A DNA stretch of 64,000 nt, taken from positions 868,001-932,000 of the forward strand of contig NZ_CP134400.1 of the NCBI RefSeq assembly GCF_002968285.2, written 5' to 3'. The stretch comes from Mycobacterium sp. ITM-2016-00318. GTDB taxonomy: Bacteria; Actinomycetota; Actinomycetes; Mycobacteriales; Mycobacteriaceae. Below are positions 28,804-37,878 of the stretch, one piece after another; position 1 is the first letter of the stretch, and the number at the start of each line of letters is the position of its first letter. The notes under the pieces were generated by a model that worked only from the letters and a program-made list of their open reading frames with translations, had not been told where the DNA came from and searched no databases. A program made the position numbers and the translations under genes.

Positions 28804-29952
28804 GTGCCGACGCTGGCCGGCACCGGGTTTCCCACCCTGTCGCAGGTTGTTGACTGGGACGTCGGGCACCTGCACCAGGCTGCGTCGGAATGGACGAGAA
28901 GTGCGAATCAGTGGGAGGACCATTTCGACACGCTGCACCGACGGACGGTGTCGCCCGGCGACACGGTCTGGGAAGGCAGAGCAGCCGAGGTCGCGCAACA
29001 CCGTACCTACGCGGACTTGGTGAAGGTCAGAGGCGCCGCAGATAATCTCCGAAACGCCGCAGCTGTCGCGAGTCGTGGCGCCGACGAACTCCTTCACGCG
29101 CGTTTTAATGTTCTGAACGCGGTAGCCGCAGCCGAGAAGGTCGGATTGGTTGTTGGCGAGGACCTTTCGGTTACGGTCGCGCTGACTAACGGGAGCGCCG
29201 TTGAGCAGTCTCGACAATTAGCGAGTGCTAGACAGCGAGCAGATGAGATAGCTGTCCGCGTGATCGAACTCAGCGCGGTGGACAAGAGGATCGCGGACGC
29301 CATAACCACCGCCACTGTCCCCTTGACTGAAGTGCAGTTCACCGAGTCGCCTGTCCAGTTAGTCGACAATCGCACCTTCAAAGAGGGCCCGCCGATACCT
29401 GTCCCGGGAACACCCGATGACCCGGTTGGAAGGACGGGCGGTCCGAACGCCGGCGAGATCCGAAGTGTGATCATGAGCCTGCCTGAGGGGACTCGGCCCG
29501 ACATACGCGAGATACGAACCGCGCAGGACCTTCAAAACCTCTGGGGATGGATGCGACAAGACGCTGTGGAGATCCCTAATGCGTACGGCGACCCCGCGAA
29601 GGGCATATGGGTCGCAACTCCGGACGGGACTCAGGTTGGGCAGCGATTCGCGGCCGAATCCACCAAGCAAGCAGCGCTCGACATCAAGATTCCCGGCGAG
29701 CGTGACGACTACAAGGTTCATATCAATCCCCGCGGTGGTGTCCCGGAGATTCCATCGATCGTGCGACCGCCGAGTATGGAGGCGCCCCCCAGGCTGCCTG
29801 AACCGATCGAGACACCGCAGATGCGTGGTGGGGGACTGGTTGTCGGAGTCATGCCGGACGGTATCCTGCCGCACCTTGTGCATCCGCCGGAGGCGGGAGA
29901 TCCTGACCTGCCGGTCATCGGTGATGGCATCCCGGATCACCCGAACCAGTGA
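28804..29952 (+). CDS. Candidate ESX-secreted polymorphic toxin
   Basis: 382 residues, GTG one base after the previous stop. The N-terminal ~190 residues are helical and WXG100/LXG-like, with WDVGHLHQAASEWTRSANQW and a Trp-x-Gly turn (VWEGRAAEV). A Pro-rich linker (PPIPVPGTPDDP) leads to a compact domain around residues 240-315 (IREIRTAQDLQNLWGWM, GIWVATPDGTQVGQRF, ALDIKIPGERDDYKVHINPRGG) and a Pro-rich tail. The DGTxVG…DIxxPG…KVHI pattern recalls C-terminal domains of actinobacterial polymorphic toxins. No nuclease motif was identified. The two paralogous small genes downstream are candidate immunity genes. Confidence 0.55.
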   Translation: MPTLAGTGFPTLSQVVDWDVGHLHQAASEWTRSANQWEDHFDTLHRRTVSPGDTVWEGRAAEVAQHRTYADLVKVRGAADNLRNAAAVASRGADELLHARFNVLNAVAAAEKVGLVVGEDLSVTVALTNGSAVEQSRQLASARQRADEIAVRVIELSAVDKRIADAITTATVPLTEVQFTESPVQLVDNRTFKEGPPIPVPGTPDDPVGRTGGPNAGEIRSVIMSLPEGTRPDIREIRTAQDLQNLWGWMRQDAVEIPNAYGDPAKGIWVATPDGTQVGQRFAAESTKQAALDIKIPGERDDYKVHINPRGGVPEIPSIVRPPSMEAPPRLPEPIETPQMRGGGLVVGVMPDGILPHLVHPPEAGDPDLPVIGDGIPDHPNQ

Positions 29953-29975
29953 ACAACGATGAAGGGCGACACATT

Positions 29976-30380
29976 GTGAGAGAACCTCGCGACGAGGATG
30001 CGCCAGAGAGCCCTCAGCCGAGGCCCGGCAAACAATCATTCCGAGACGAACTGCTTCGTGACATGTCGGGCGGCGAGTACTTGTCACTCAGCCATATCGA
30101 CTCCAAAATTCAATACGACTATCGAACTGAGCCGCTCGCTGAGCGCCAAGCTCGGGTGATGACCGCGGTTGCGTCGCTGCTCAGCGAGGGTTTGGCGGTC
30201 GTCGGCGACATCGTCGGAGGTACCGGTGCCACGGTCGACCCATGGAAGCTATCGACCGAGGAAGCGCTAGCTCGAGTGCGTGACCGCTACGTCGGCCAGT
30301 ACGACGATTGGCACCAGTGGGGATGGTTGATCTGGTTCGCGCTCACCCCTGCAGGTGAGCGAGTCGCCAAGAAGTTGTAG
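29976..30380 (+). CDS. Candidate immunity protein, copy 1
   Basis: 134 residues. The GTG at 29976 is chosen over GTG 29949 because the bases before it (GAAGGGCGACACAT, then one base) are repeated before the start of copy 2, and both copies then have exactly 134 residues. Conserved core: FRDELLRDMSGGEYLSLSHID, DIVGGTGATVDPWKLS, and FALTPAGERVAKKL at the C-terminus. It is soluble and acidic, with no signal peptide. I know no defined domain; the immunity role is inferred from position directly after a candidate toxin and from duplication. Confidence 0.5.
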   Translation: MREPRDEDAPESPQPRPGKQSFRDELLRDMSGGEYLSLSHIDSKIQYDYRTEPLAERQARVMTAVASLLSEGLAVVGDIVGGTGATVDPWKLSTEEALARVRDRYVGQYDDWHQWGWLIWFALTPAGERVAKKL

Positions 30381-30538
30381 ACCGTGCGTTCTTACGCTTG
30401 CTTGCGCCAGCCGGTCTCCCCGAAAACGCAACCACTGCAACCCGATTCCTGCCGGCGGATGGTTGGTCCGTTGTCGACGTCGTACCCGAATAGTGCAGTA
30501 GCAATCAATATGGACATACCGAGGAAGGGCGACACATC

Positions 30539-30943
30539 GTGACCCAGCCACCGGACGGAAACCGGCCAGAAGTTGACCGGCCGAAGCCGGGCAACCAATC
30601 ATTGCGAGACGAGCTGCTTGAGGGCATGTCCGGCGGCGAGTGCTTGCCGCTCGGTCATATCGACTCTGTCGTCGCATACGACCATTCAACTGAGCCGCTG
30701 GCCGCGCGCCAATCGCGAGTGATCACCACGATCGAGTCGCTGCTTACCGACGGGCTGCTGGTAATCGGCGACATCGTCGGCGGCTCGGAGGACTATGTAA
30801 ACCCGTGGAAATTATCGACGGAGGACGCTCTGACTCGATTGCGTGAGCTCTATGTCACCCATCACGACAACGAGGTCGGGTGGAACTGGACGACCTGGTT
30901 CGCGCTCACCCCTGAAGGTGAGCGAGTAGCCGAGAAGATGTAG
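30539..30943 (+). CDS. Candidate immunity protein, copy 2
   Basis: 134 residues, GTG start, paralogue of the gene at 29976. The aligned segments are LRDELLEGMSGGECLPLGHID, VIGDIVGGSEDYVNPWKLS and FALTPEGERVAEKM. It is separated from copy 1 by ~160 bases that contain a matching GAAGGGCGACACAT leader, so the leader was duplicated with the gene. Tandem divergent immunity genes are common beside polymorphic toxins. Function unproven. Confidence 0.5.
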   Translation: MTQPPDGNRPEVDRPKPGNQSLRDELLEGMSGGECLPLGHIDSVVAYDHSTEPLAARQSRVITTIESLLTDGLLVIGDIVGGSEDYVNPWKLSTEDALTRLRELYVTHHDNEVGWNWTTWFALTPEGERVAEKM

Positions 30944-31017
30944 TCGCCGAGTTCGCCATCTAGATGTCGGCGGCTGTTGGCTTCGAAGTCCTATCGACTC
31001 GCAAGAGAGCCGTCGTC

Positions 31018-32643
31018 CTAGTCTTCCGCCGCGACCAACGAACCCAGCTTCACGTCGGGGTTGTCGCGCTGGAAGCCCTGCAGCCGCCACGGGGTGGAGA
31101 ACAGCACGAGCATGACTCCGTCGGTGCGGGTCAAGACTTCCGCCGACACCTGCTTGCTCATGAACTCGGCGTCTGCGGGGTCCGCGATCCGCGCGACCTG
31201 GTAAGGCAAGGATTCCAGCGAGATCGGGGCACTGAGCTCTGTGGCCATCCGGTGGACGGCGACCTCGAACTGCATTGGCCCCACAGCGGCGAGCACCGGT
31301 GCCTGCTCACCGCGACGGTCTGAGCGCAGCACCTGAACAACGCCCTCCTGCTCGAGCTGTTCGATCCCGCGACGGAACTGCTTATGCTTACTCGGATCAA
31401 CATTGCGGGCCACCGCGAAATGCTCGGGCGAGAAGCTCGGTATCGGCGGATACTGCACCGGCGCATCGTGATACAGCGTGTCACCAGGGCGCAGCGCGGC
31501 CGCGTTGGCCAAGCCAATCACATCTCCCGGCCACGCCGTGTCCAGCGTGGCGCGCTGTTGGCCGAACACCGACTGCGCGTACTTCGTGACGAACGGCTTG
31601 CGCGTGGCGGCGTGGGTGAGGACGTCGCCACGTTCGAACGTGCCCGAAACGACCCGCGCGTAGGCGATGCGATCGCGATGGAGTGAGTCCATCCCGGCCT
31701 GCACTTTGAAAACGAAAGCGCTGAACGGTGACTCGGTCACGCGGCGATCCCCGTTGACGTCGACTGCACCGTTCGGCGGCGGCGCGAGGTCAACCAGCAC
31801 ATCGAGCAATTGGTTCACCCCGAAGTTCAGCGCCGCCGAGGTGAACAGGACCGGCGTGGCCGCGCCGCTGAGGAACTGCTCGCGGTCGTAGTCGGCGCCG
31901 TCGGCGGACACCAGCTCGGACTCCTCGACCGCCGTCTCCCACTCGTCGCCGGCGGCGCTGTGTGCATCGGCCGCCGCAATGTGCTCCTCGGGCGCGGCCG
32001 TTGCGCCGCCCGCAGTGCGGGTGAACCGGATGAGATCTCCGGTCCTGCGGTCGAGCACTCCTGTGAATTCTCCGGCTATGCCCACCGGCCACGTCAAAGG
32101 CGTGGGGCGCAGCCCGATCCGCGCCTGGATCTCGTCCATCAGCTCCAGCGCGTGACGGCCAGGCCGGTCCCACTTGTTGATCACCGTGATGATCGGGATG
32201 CGGCGGTGCTTGCACACCTGGAACAGCTTCAGCGTCTGCGGCTCGAGGCCTTTGGCGGCATCGATGAGCATCACCGCCGAGTCGACCGCTGTCAGCACCC
32301 GGTATGTGTCCTCCGAGAAATCCGCGTGGCCGGGGGTGTCGAGCAGGTTGATGACACTGTCGCGGTACGGAAACTGCAACGCCGTCGACGTGATCGAGAT
32401 GCCTCTGGCCTTCTCCATCTCCATCCAGTCGGACACCGTCGCGCGACGGCCCGCCTTGCCGTGCACCGCACCGGCCTCGGTGATGGCGCGAGCATGCAGC
32501 GCCAGCGCCTCTGTCAATGTGGATTTGCCTGCGTCGGGATGGCTGATCACGGCGAAGGTTCTGCGACGGCCCGCCTCGGCGGACGTACGGCCAGCTGGCG
32601 GGGTGTCGAAGGTGGGCGCAGCGGCCAGGGCAATGTCGGTCAT
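31018..32643 (-). CDS. prfC: Peptide chain release factor 3
   Basis: 541 residues, the usual RF3 length. RF3 is the GTPase that recycles RF1/RF2 from terminating ribosomes. G1 is SHPDAGKST (near residue 34), G2 lies in the ARGISITST stretch, G3 is DTPGHADF and G4 is NKWD; domain II and the RF3 C-terminal domain follow (IGLRPTPLTWPVG, QFRRGIEQLEQEGVVQVL and GPMQFEVAVHR). The start ATG at 32643 is the only sensible one. The gene stands alone between the immunity genes and the IS110 element; no coding gene separates it from the IS. Confidence 0.92.
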   Translation of the reverse strand: MTDIALAAAPTFDTPPAGRTSAEAGRRRTFAVISHPDAGKSTLTEALALHARAITEAGAVHGKAGRRATVSDWMEMEKARGISITSTALQFPYRDSVINLLDTPGHADFSEDTYRVLTAVDSAVMLIDAAKGLEPQTLKLFQVCKHRRIPIITVINKWDRPGRHALELMDEIQARIGLRPTPLTWPVGIAGEFTGVLDRRTGDLIRFTRTAGGATAAPEEHIAAADAHSAAGDEWETAVEESELVSADGADYDREQFLSGAATPVLFTSAALNFGVNQLLDVLVDLAPPPNGAVDVNGDRRVTESPFSAFVFKVQAGMDSLHRDRIAYARVVSGTFERGDVLTHAATRKPFVTKYAQSVFGQQRATLDTAWPGDVIGLANAAALRPGDTLYHDAPVQYPPIPSFSPEHFAVARNVDPSKHKQFRRGIEQLEQEGVVQVLRSDRRGEQAPVLAAVGPMQFEVAVHRMATELSAPISLESLPYQVARIADPADAEFMSKQVSAEVLTRTDGVMLVLFSTPWRLQGFQRDNPDVKLGSLVAAED

Positions 32644-32734
32644 AGCGCCACCGATGGTATTGGCCGAGGAGTGCTTTCCGGAAATCCTTCGCTGCTCTTG
32701 CCCTCGTGATCATCACGATTGTCGAGTCCAAAAA

Positions 32735-34190
32735 ATGAGTTCCTAACTGAAGTCAAGCCACTTGTGGGCTCGTCGTAGGCTTGCGTTTAGCGGGCTGGGA
32801 TGTTGGAGCGCTTGGCGACTCCTGTGACTCCTGGCCCGCCTTATTGCGGCGCTCACGCATGAGCTTGTGGCGGACGTGGTCGCGCCGGCGGGGATCGAGT
32901 TGGTAGCGCTCTTTGACGATGGTTCGGCCTTCGGATTCGGTGATGATGGTGCCGTCGACGTCGCGCAGGACGTAGTGCTCGCCGTTGCGCATGCAGGTCG
33001 CGATCCGGGTCAGTAGCTGGGTGGCCAAGTGACAGATCGCCGAGCAATGGTGGCGGTCGCCGGCCATCAGACGCTGGTATTTCGCTGCCAGTTGAGGGTC
33101 GATCTTGCGGGCCGCATCGGCTGCGGTGAAGAGTATCTCCCGTAGCAGCGGGTCACCGGCCTTGGTGATACTTGCTTCGATTTTCGACACTCCGGACTGG
33201 CTGACCTTGGGAATGAGACCGGAGTAGGAACGGATGGCGGCCAACGAGGTGAACCGGTGCGGATCTCCCAGCCGGCCGGCGATCACCGCGCTGGTCGTCG
33301 GCCCGACACCGGGCGCGGAGGCGACGATTCTGTCAGGGTCGGCATCGGCGTAGAGGTTGGCGATGCGCTCATCGATCTGTTTGATCTGGCGAGTCAAGAA
33401 CAGTGCCTGGTCGGCCTCGTGGGCGATGTCTTCGGCAAGTTCGGCGAAGTCCATGCCGTCCTCACCCCAAAGCGCGAGTGTCTCCTTGGCTGCGGCGATC
33501 AGACCGGCGGCGTGATCGGCCCGCCAGACACCGCGGGAGCGGGCGATCAAGAACCTGCTCAAGCGGGCTTGGCCGAGCCGCATCACCGCGTGCGGGTCGG
33601 CGTAACGCGCCAGGAATTCCAGCGCCGCGTTGCCGTAGTTTGACCCGAGCACCGCATACCAGGCCGGGCCCAGGAGCTCGACGAGGGCATCGAGGCGGGC
33701 ATGAACCGCGGTGCGGCGCTTGACCATTGTCGAACGCTGCTTGACCAACCGCCGCAACGGATCAGCCGGTCCTTGCCCGGAGTACTCATGCAGACCATCG
33801 GGGTGCAGCAGCGGCAACCGGGCCAGCAACTCGGAGTCGATCCGGTCGTTTTTAGTGTGTTTGGAGTAATACTTGCGCAGATCCGCCGACTGAGTCGTCG
33901 GCACCACCACCACCCGCGCGCCGCGGCGGCGGAACCACTCCGCTACCACAATCCAGGCGTTACGAGTGGGTTCGAGCACCACAGTCAGCTCGCCCGGAAC
34001 ATCGAGGTCAAGTTCGGCCCACAACCGTTCCAGATCCGCTGTGCGAGAACAAACTTTCTGCCACGCCACACCGTGGCTCCATCACGGGCCAGCGTCGCCT
34101 GATGCGCTGCCCGCACCGCCACGTCGATACCCAGTGTCAACGCCACTTCTGTCTCCCATCAGTCACTTCCCGTTCGCAAGGTGACTGATA
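32735..34190 (-). mobile_element. IS110-family insertion element (ends approximate)
   Basis: The element contains the transposase gene above. IS110 elements lack clear terminal inverted repeats, so the ends are only approximate. On the 5' side a 9-bp perfect inverted repeat (ATCAGTCAC … GTGACTGAT) with a 14-base loop occupies 34158-34189, directly before the transposase ribosome site. The non-coding 5' end of this family is where the bridge RNA is encoded, so the element may extend toward the DUF222 leader at 34373. Confidence 0.5.
32753..34146 (-). pseudogene. IS110-family transposase, frameshifted near its N-terminus
   Basis: The frame 32753-34069 gives a nearly complete IS110-type transposase: VVLEPTRNAW, KNDRIDSELLARL (acidic RuvC-like residues), then the C-terminal transposase_20 part with VGPTTSAVIAGRLGD and LIPKVSQSGVS. 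The first ~35 residues (MALTLGIDVAVRAAHQATLA, carrying the first catalytic Asp) lie upstream in another frame, starting at GTG 34146 after GGGAG. The change of frame falls near 34035-34045. So either the enzyme is dead or the two parts are joined by frameshifting. I see no canonical slippery heptamer. Confidence 0.75.
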
Positions 34191-34372
34191 CTCGCGGCCA
34201 CGGCCCAGACATTCTCTAAGCAGGAGTCCACACCCCACGGCTGGCTTCCAAGTTCCCGAACAAGGACACCGCTCGACCAGGCACCGAGCTCACGAGCGAC
34301 CACTCAAATTCCAGGGATCACCACCGGCGTCCCAGTCGGACCCACGACCGCCCGCGAACCCACTCCCACGCT
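34147..34372 (-). ncRNA. Possible IS110 bridge RNA / 5' non-coding end
   Basis: 226 bases without a gene between the transposase start and the DUF222 leader. IS110-family recombinases are guided by a structured RNA from the non-coding end of the element. The 9-bp stem at 34158-34189 is direct evidence for RNA structure on this side. I cannot assign target- or donor-binding loops, and part of the interval may be flanking DNA. Confidence 0.3.
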
Positions 34373-34403
34373 AAATGTCGGACCGGTCTGCGATGCTGGG
34401 TTC
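34373..34403 (+). repeat. Conserved 31-bp leader upstream of DUF222/HNH gene, copy 2
   Basis: It begins AAATGTCGGACC and matches 2561-2591 at the same distance from the ATG. Sequence upstream of it differs completely between the two loci, so this marks the 5' boundary of the duplicated unit. Confidence 0.6.
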
Positions 34404-35651
34404 ATGTCCTCGACGGCATACCCCACGTGCACGGGAAACGTTGCTGACCAACGTCTCGAGGGGTTGTTCGAGGAGTTGTCGGAGTTGGCCGGTCAGCGCA
34501 ACGCGATCGACGGGCGCATCGTGGAGATCGCCGCGGAGATGGAGCGTGACTCGCTGTGGGGTGCCACGGGTGCGCGGTCGGTGGCGGCGTTGATCGCCTG
34601 GAAGACCGGTTCCTCTCCGGCCAACGCGCACACCATCACTGCCATCGCGGACCGGCTCGACGAGTTTCCCCGCTGCGTTGCCGGCTTGCGGGAGGGCCGG
34701 CTGTCGCTGGATCAGGTCGGCGTCATCGCCGAGCGGGCCGCAGACGGCTCCGATGCGCATTATGCGGCGCTGGCCGAGGTCGCCTCAGTCAGCCAGCTGC
34801 GCACCGCGATCAAGCTCGAACCACGACCGGACCCCGATCGGCAGCCCGAACCGCAGCAGTCGATCACCAAAACCAGCGACGGGCAAAGCACTACGTGGCG
34901 GATCACCCTGCCCAAGCTCGACGCGGCGAAATTCGACGCGGCGCTGCAATCACACCAGGACGCGTTGATCGCCGAGTGGAAGCGCGATCACGACGACGAC
35001 CGACGCTCACCGAATCGGCCGCCGCTACCCGGCGCTGTCGATGCCCTCATGCGGTTGGTCGAGGCCGGGTGGGACGCCGACGCCGCCCGCCGTCCACATG
35101 GGCAGCACACCACGGTGGTGGCCCACCTTGACGTGAAAGATCGCGTCGCGTCGCTGCATCTGGGCCCGCTGCTCACCGAGTCCGAGCGTCGCTACCTGAC
35201 CTGTGACGCCACCTGCGAGGTGTGGTTCGAACGTGACGGACAGGTCATCGGCTCGGGCCGATCGATGCGGGTCATCAACCGCCGGCTACGCCGCGCCCTC
35301 GAACACCGCCACCCCACATGTGCGGTGCCCGGCTGCGGCGCCACCCGCGGCCTGCACGCCCATCACATCCGGCACTGGGAAGACGGCGGCCCCACCGAGT
35401 TGGACAATCTGGTGCTGGTCTGCCCGTATCACCACCGGCAGCATCACCGCGGAGTCAGCACCATCACCGGGCCCGCGCACACGCTGATCGTCACCGACAG
35501 CGAAGGACGACAACTCAGCGCGGGATCACTCGCCCGGCCACCGACCAAGCCGCCGCCGGCCGTAGCGCCCTACCGAGGGCCGATCGGCGAACGCGCCGAC
35601 TGGTGGTGGTACGACCCCTTCGAGCCTCAACCACCGCCAACAAACAACTGA
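34404..35651 (+). CDS. DUF222 / HNH endonuclease signature protein (13E12 repeat family), copy 2
   Basis: 415 residues, the same length as copy 1 and close to identical over much of the chain (for example QRNAIDGRIVEIAAEM and the HNH segment CAVPGCG…HAHHIRHWEDGG…CPYHHRQHH). Most differences are in the first ~15 residues and scattered through the middle. Both copies keep all HNH ligands and have no frameshift, so both are probably expressed or recently copied. It is followed by the intact DUF5996 gene, the partner whose decayed copy follows the first DUF222 locus. Confidence 0.88.
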   Translation: MSSTAYPTCTGNVADQRLEGLFEELSELAGQRNAIDGRIVEIAAEMERDSLWGATGARSVAALIAWKTGSSPANAHTITAIADRLDEFPRCVAGLREGRLSLDQVGVIAERAADGSDAHYAALAEVASVSQLRTAIKLEPRPDPDRQPEPQQSITKTSDGQSTTWRITLPKLDAAKFDAALQSHQDALIAEWKRDHDDDRRSPNRPPLPGAVDALMRLVEAGWDADAARRPHGQHTTVVAHLDVKDRVASLHLGPLLTESERRYLTCDATCEVWFERDGQVIGSGRSMRVINRRLRRALEHRHPTCAVPGCGATRGLHAHHIRHWEDGGPTELDNLVLVCPYHHRQHHRGVSTITGPAHTLIVTDSEGRQLSAGSLARPPTKPPPAVAPYRGPIGERADWWWYDPFEPQPPPTNN

Positions 35652-35790
35652 GGCGCCGGTCGAGTCCCACGAATATCGGAATGCGCTGTAGCGGAAAACA
35701 TTTGACCGAAGCGTCGGGTCATGACGTCTGGCCCGTGGATCTCTGCTTCGGCCGAAGTGTGCGCGTAGCGACGTGTGGCTGCTTGACCGT

Positions 35791-36696
35791 TCAGCGTCGC
35801 TCGAGCGCTTCCCGATCCCAGCGACCCAGATCGGCAGCCACGTCGTAGGTGCTCTGCAGGAATTCGAGCAACACCGCGTCCGGGTCGTCCGCCTCGCGCA
35901 CCGCGGTGTAGGGGAGTACGAACTCGCCGAGCGCCTCGTCGAACGTTGCCTGTGCCGGTGACACAGACGCATCGCGATACCCCTCAGGTTCGGGATAGGC
36001 GTAGGAGTAGAAGACCCCCTCGCCGTCGGGACCGGGCCAGTATCCCGCGCTGCTCACTTCATGCGAGTACGCCTCCCACATCACGTGCGGCCCGCAATTC
36101 GGTGCGCCGCCAGGGTGTTTTGGGGCAGTACGCCCGGAGAACCGCGTCACCGCCAGATCGAGCGCACCCCAGAAGAAGTGCACCGGGCTGACCTTGCCGA
36201 TGTAGCGTGAGCGAAACTCCTCGAACACGCGGTTCATCTGTACCAGCGCCAGCCAGAACCGGTGTGCCTGATCGCCGTCGTAGGCGACGTGCTGCTGGTC
36301 GATGTCTAAGGGAACAGCGTCGGGAATCTCGACCGGCATCGTCCATATATCGGTGGACAATCCCAGCTCGTCGAGCACCGCCATGACATCGCCATAGAAA
36401 TCGGATACCGGGCCCGCCTGCAGGGTTACCGTCCGCCGGTCACCGCTGGTCGTCAGCACGACCAGTTGATGGTCGATGAAGTCGAACTCCATTGAGAACG
36501 CTCTGCCGTCATGCGGGATCAAGCCGGTGGTCAGGCCGCGTGCCGACACGTACAGCACGACGTTCCACCAATGGCTCATCAGCGGCGTGTTCGCCAGGCG
36601 CACCTTGCCGACGACCTGCGTCATCAGTTGCAGGGTGTCTCGAGTGTCGATCCACTCAGCGACGGGCAGCTTCGGCCATACGGATTCGGGCACCAC
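35791..36696 (-). CDS. DUF5996 family protein
   Basis: About 301 residues, soluble. Characteristic segments are VWPKLPVAEWIDTRDTLQL, QVVGKVRLANTPLMSHWWN, FDFIDHQLVV, KVSPVHFFWGALDLAVTRFSG and GPHVMWEAYSHEVSSAGYWPG. I assign it to DUF5996, an uncharacterised family. A GTG pair at 36696/36693 lies just after GAGGAGG and fits the start of the paralogue at 7178; ATG 36723 is an alternative. The gene converges on the DUF222 gene. A damaged copy lies at 6489-7178. Confidence 0.75.
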   Translation of the reverse strand: MVPESVWPKLPVAEWIDTRDTLQLMTQVVGKVRLANTPLMSHWWNVVLYVSARGLTTGLIPHDGRAFSMEFDFIDHQLVVLTTSGDRRTVTLQAGPVSDFYGDVMAVLDELGLSTDIWTMPVEIPDAVPLDIDQQHVAYDGDQAHRFWLALVQMNRVFEEFRSRYIGKVSPVHFFWGALDLAVTRFSGRTAPKHPGGAPNCGPHVMWEAYSHEVSSAGYWPGPDGEGVFYSYAYPEPEGYRDASVSPAQATFDEALGEFVLPYTAVREADDPDAVLLEFLQSTYDVAADLGRWDREALERR

Positions 36697-36782
36697 GACC
36701 TCCTCGACTGGTTGCACCAGCATTGCAGAGGCGTCGCCACTGCAGGGATATAAGCAAGCACTGTGCGACAGTGCAACAACTC

Positions 36783-37136
36783 TCAGATTCGGTGCCGGCG
36801 CACTGGGCCGACCCACAATGGTGGCGCTGAGCGCTGAGCAGCGGATCGGCCGGTGGTTCGGTAGGTGACCGGGATATCGATGCCGCCGACGGGCGGGCTG
36901 TCGGCGACGCGGACGGTCGCACCGTCGTAGTCGGCCCGGTGTGCGGGGTCACGCAGCAGGGCATACGCGGCCAACACGTCCCGCAGATGTTCGTCGGCGC
37001 GTCGCGCGGACGGGGTGTCACGAGTGTCGGGGTGATGTGCGCGGAGCCGGCTGCGGTAAGCGTGGGTGATCTCGGCCTGGGTTGCGCTCGGCGACACCGC
37101 CAACACCAGGTAGGGATCGAAACGTTCCCGCACCAT
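36783..37136 (-). CDS. Small J-domain (DnaJ-like) protein
   Basis: 117 residues. The ATG at 37136 follows GGAGG with eight bases of spacing and gives MVRERFDPYLVLAV, directly at the J-domain start. The HPD motif is present (RAHHPDTRDT), preceded by the helix AEITHAYRSRL. No Gly/Phe region, zinc domain or substrate-binding domain follows, so this is a stand-alone J protein that would stimulate a DnaK-type ATPase. It is in the same direction as hsp20 and the small gene upstream, consistent with a stress cluster. Confidence 0.75.
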   Translation of the reverse strand: MVRERFDPYLVLAVSPSATQAEITHAYRSRLRAHHPDTRDTPSARRADEHLRDVLAAYALLRDPAHRADYDGATVRVADSPPVGGIDIPVTYRTTGRSAAQRSAPPLWVGPVRRHRI

Positions 37137-37494
37137 CTCTGGTACCTCCGACAGTGAAACGCGGTGGCTCCCGATGCGGCCCGGGAGCCACCGCACGAGA
37201 CGGTCCATCCGGAGGTGTCGGCGAGATGGGCCGTCGGGTTCGCTTGCGGACTGCTTCTTTGTGATGATGCCCGAGCGGCCGGCAGGAACGGCTACCAGAG
37301 GAGCCATCTCGCGGCCTGCCCGGGCTTGGCAACGACGGTGTCACGGTCCACTTCGATGTGCCACCGCAAGTGGCAGTGCGTACGCGATCGACTCGTCGAA
37401 CTGAAGTCGGCCGCGGTGACGCGCCATAGGAATCTTCGTGGGCCGACGCGATGTCAGTTGCCGTGGACATCATCGGACATCATCGCCTGGGCCA
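37137..37494 (-). other. Gene-poor stretch with a possible small-gene remnant
   Basis: On the minus strand, 37453-37292 reads without stop and ends HLRWHIEVDRDTVVAKP…RWLLW before a TAG, which looks protein-like. No start codon lies in that frame; a short frame starting ATG and reading MSDDVHGN just upstream ends in TGA. This may be a small gene with a frameshift near 37455. No further signal was found. Confidence 0.3.
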
Positions 37495-37818
37495 TCACCT
37501 CCCTTGTGGCTCAGCATCGTTGACGAACATCTCTTTCGACGGAGGCGACCGCTGGGTCGCCCATACCGGCATCGCAGGCCATCGCCGCGGTGACCGCCCA
37601 CGACGGTCGTCTGGCATCGATTGGCCTGACCAACGACGTGCGATGGTCGCCACCCTGACGCGAGGTTGGACGGGCCGGGGCGCAGGCTTTTCGGATCGGA
37701 GGTCGGCAATCTTTAAGTCCCACAGGGCTTCTTCCTGCTGTAGGCGCATCCACTCGGCCTCCACGATCGCCGCCGCCTCTTCGACCAGGCTGGTTGCCCC
37801 TTGGGTGTCGGTCGCCAT
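37495..37818 (-). CDS. Small hypothetical protein of the Hsp20 cluster
   Basis: 107 residues. The ATG at 37818 follows GGGTGAG and gives MATDTQGATSLVEEAAAIVE. The first half is an acidic amphipathic helix (AEWMRLQQEEALWDLKIADL); the second half is Arg/Pro-rich and ends without domain. Similar short proteins occur next to hsp20 genes in mycobacteria, as I recall. It is 60 bases downstream of hsp20 on the same strand, so co-transcription is likely. Confidence 0.55.
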   Translation of the reverse strand: MATDTQGATSLVEEAAAIVEAEWMRLQQEEALWDLKIADLRSEKPAPRPVQPRVRVATIARRWSGQSMPDDRRGRSPRRWPAMPVWATQRSPPSKEMFVNDAEPQGR

Positions 37819-37878
37819 CTCACTCACCCCCTTCCCCGAAAGCTTCGCGCCCCGGCCCAGCGGTCAGGTGGACCGTCG

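Noticed and set aside
29949..29975. Earlier GTG start for candidate immunity copy 1
   Set aside because: The duplicated leader and equal protein length of copy 2 place the start at 29976.
34147..34372. Phage or plasmid attachment site beside IS110
   Set aside because: No tRNA end, integrase or direct repeat pair accompanies it; the bridge-RNA explanation fits the IS family better.
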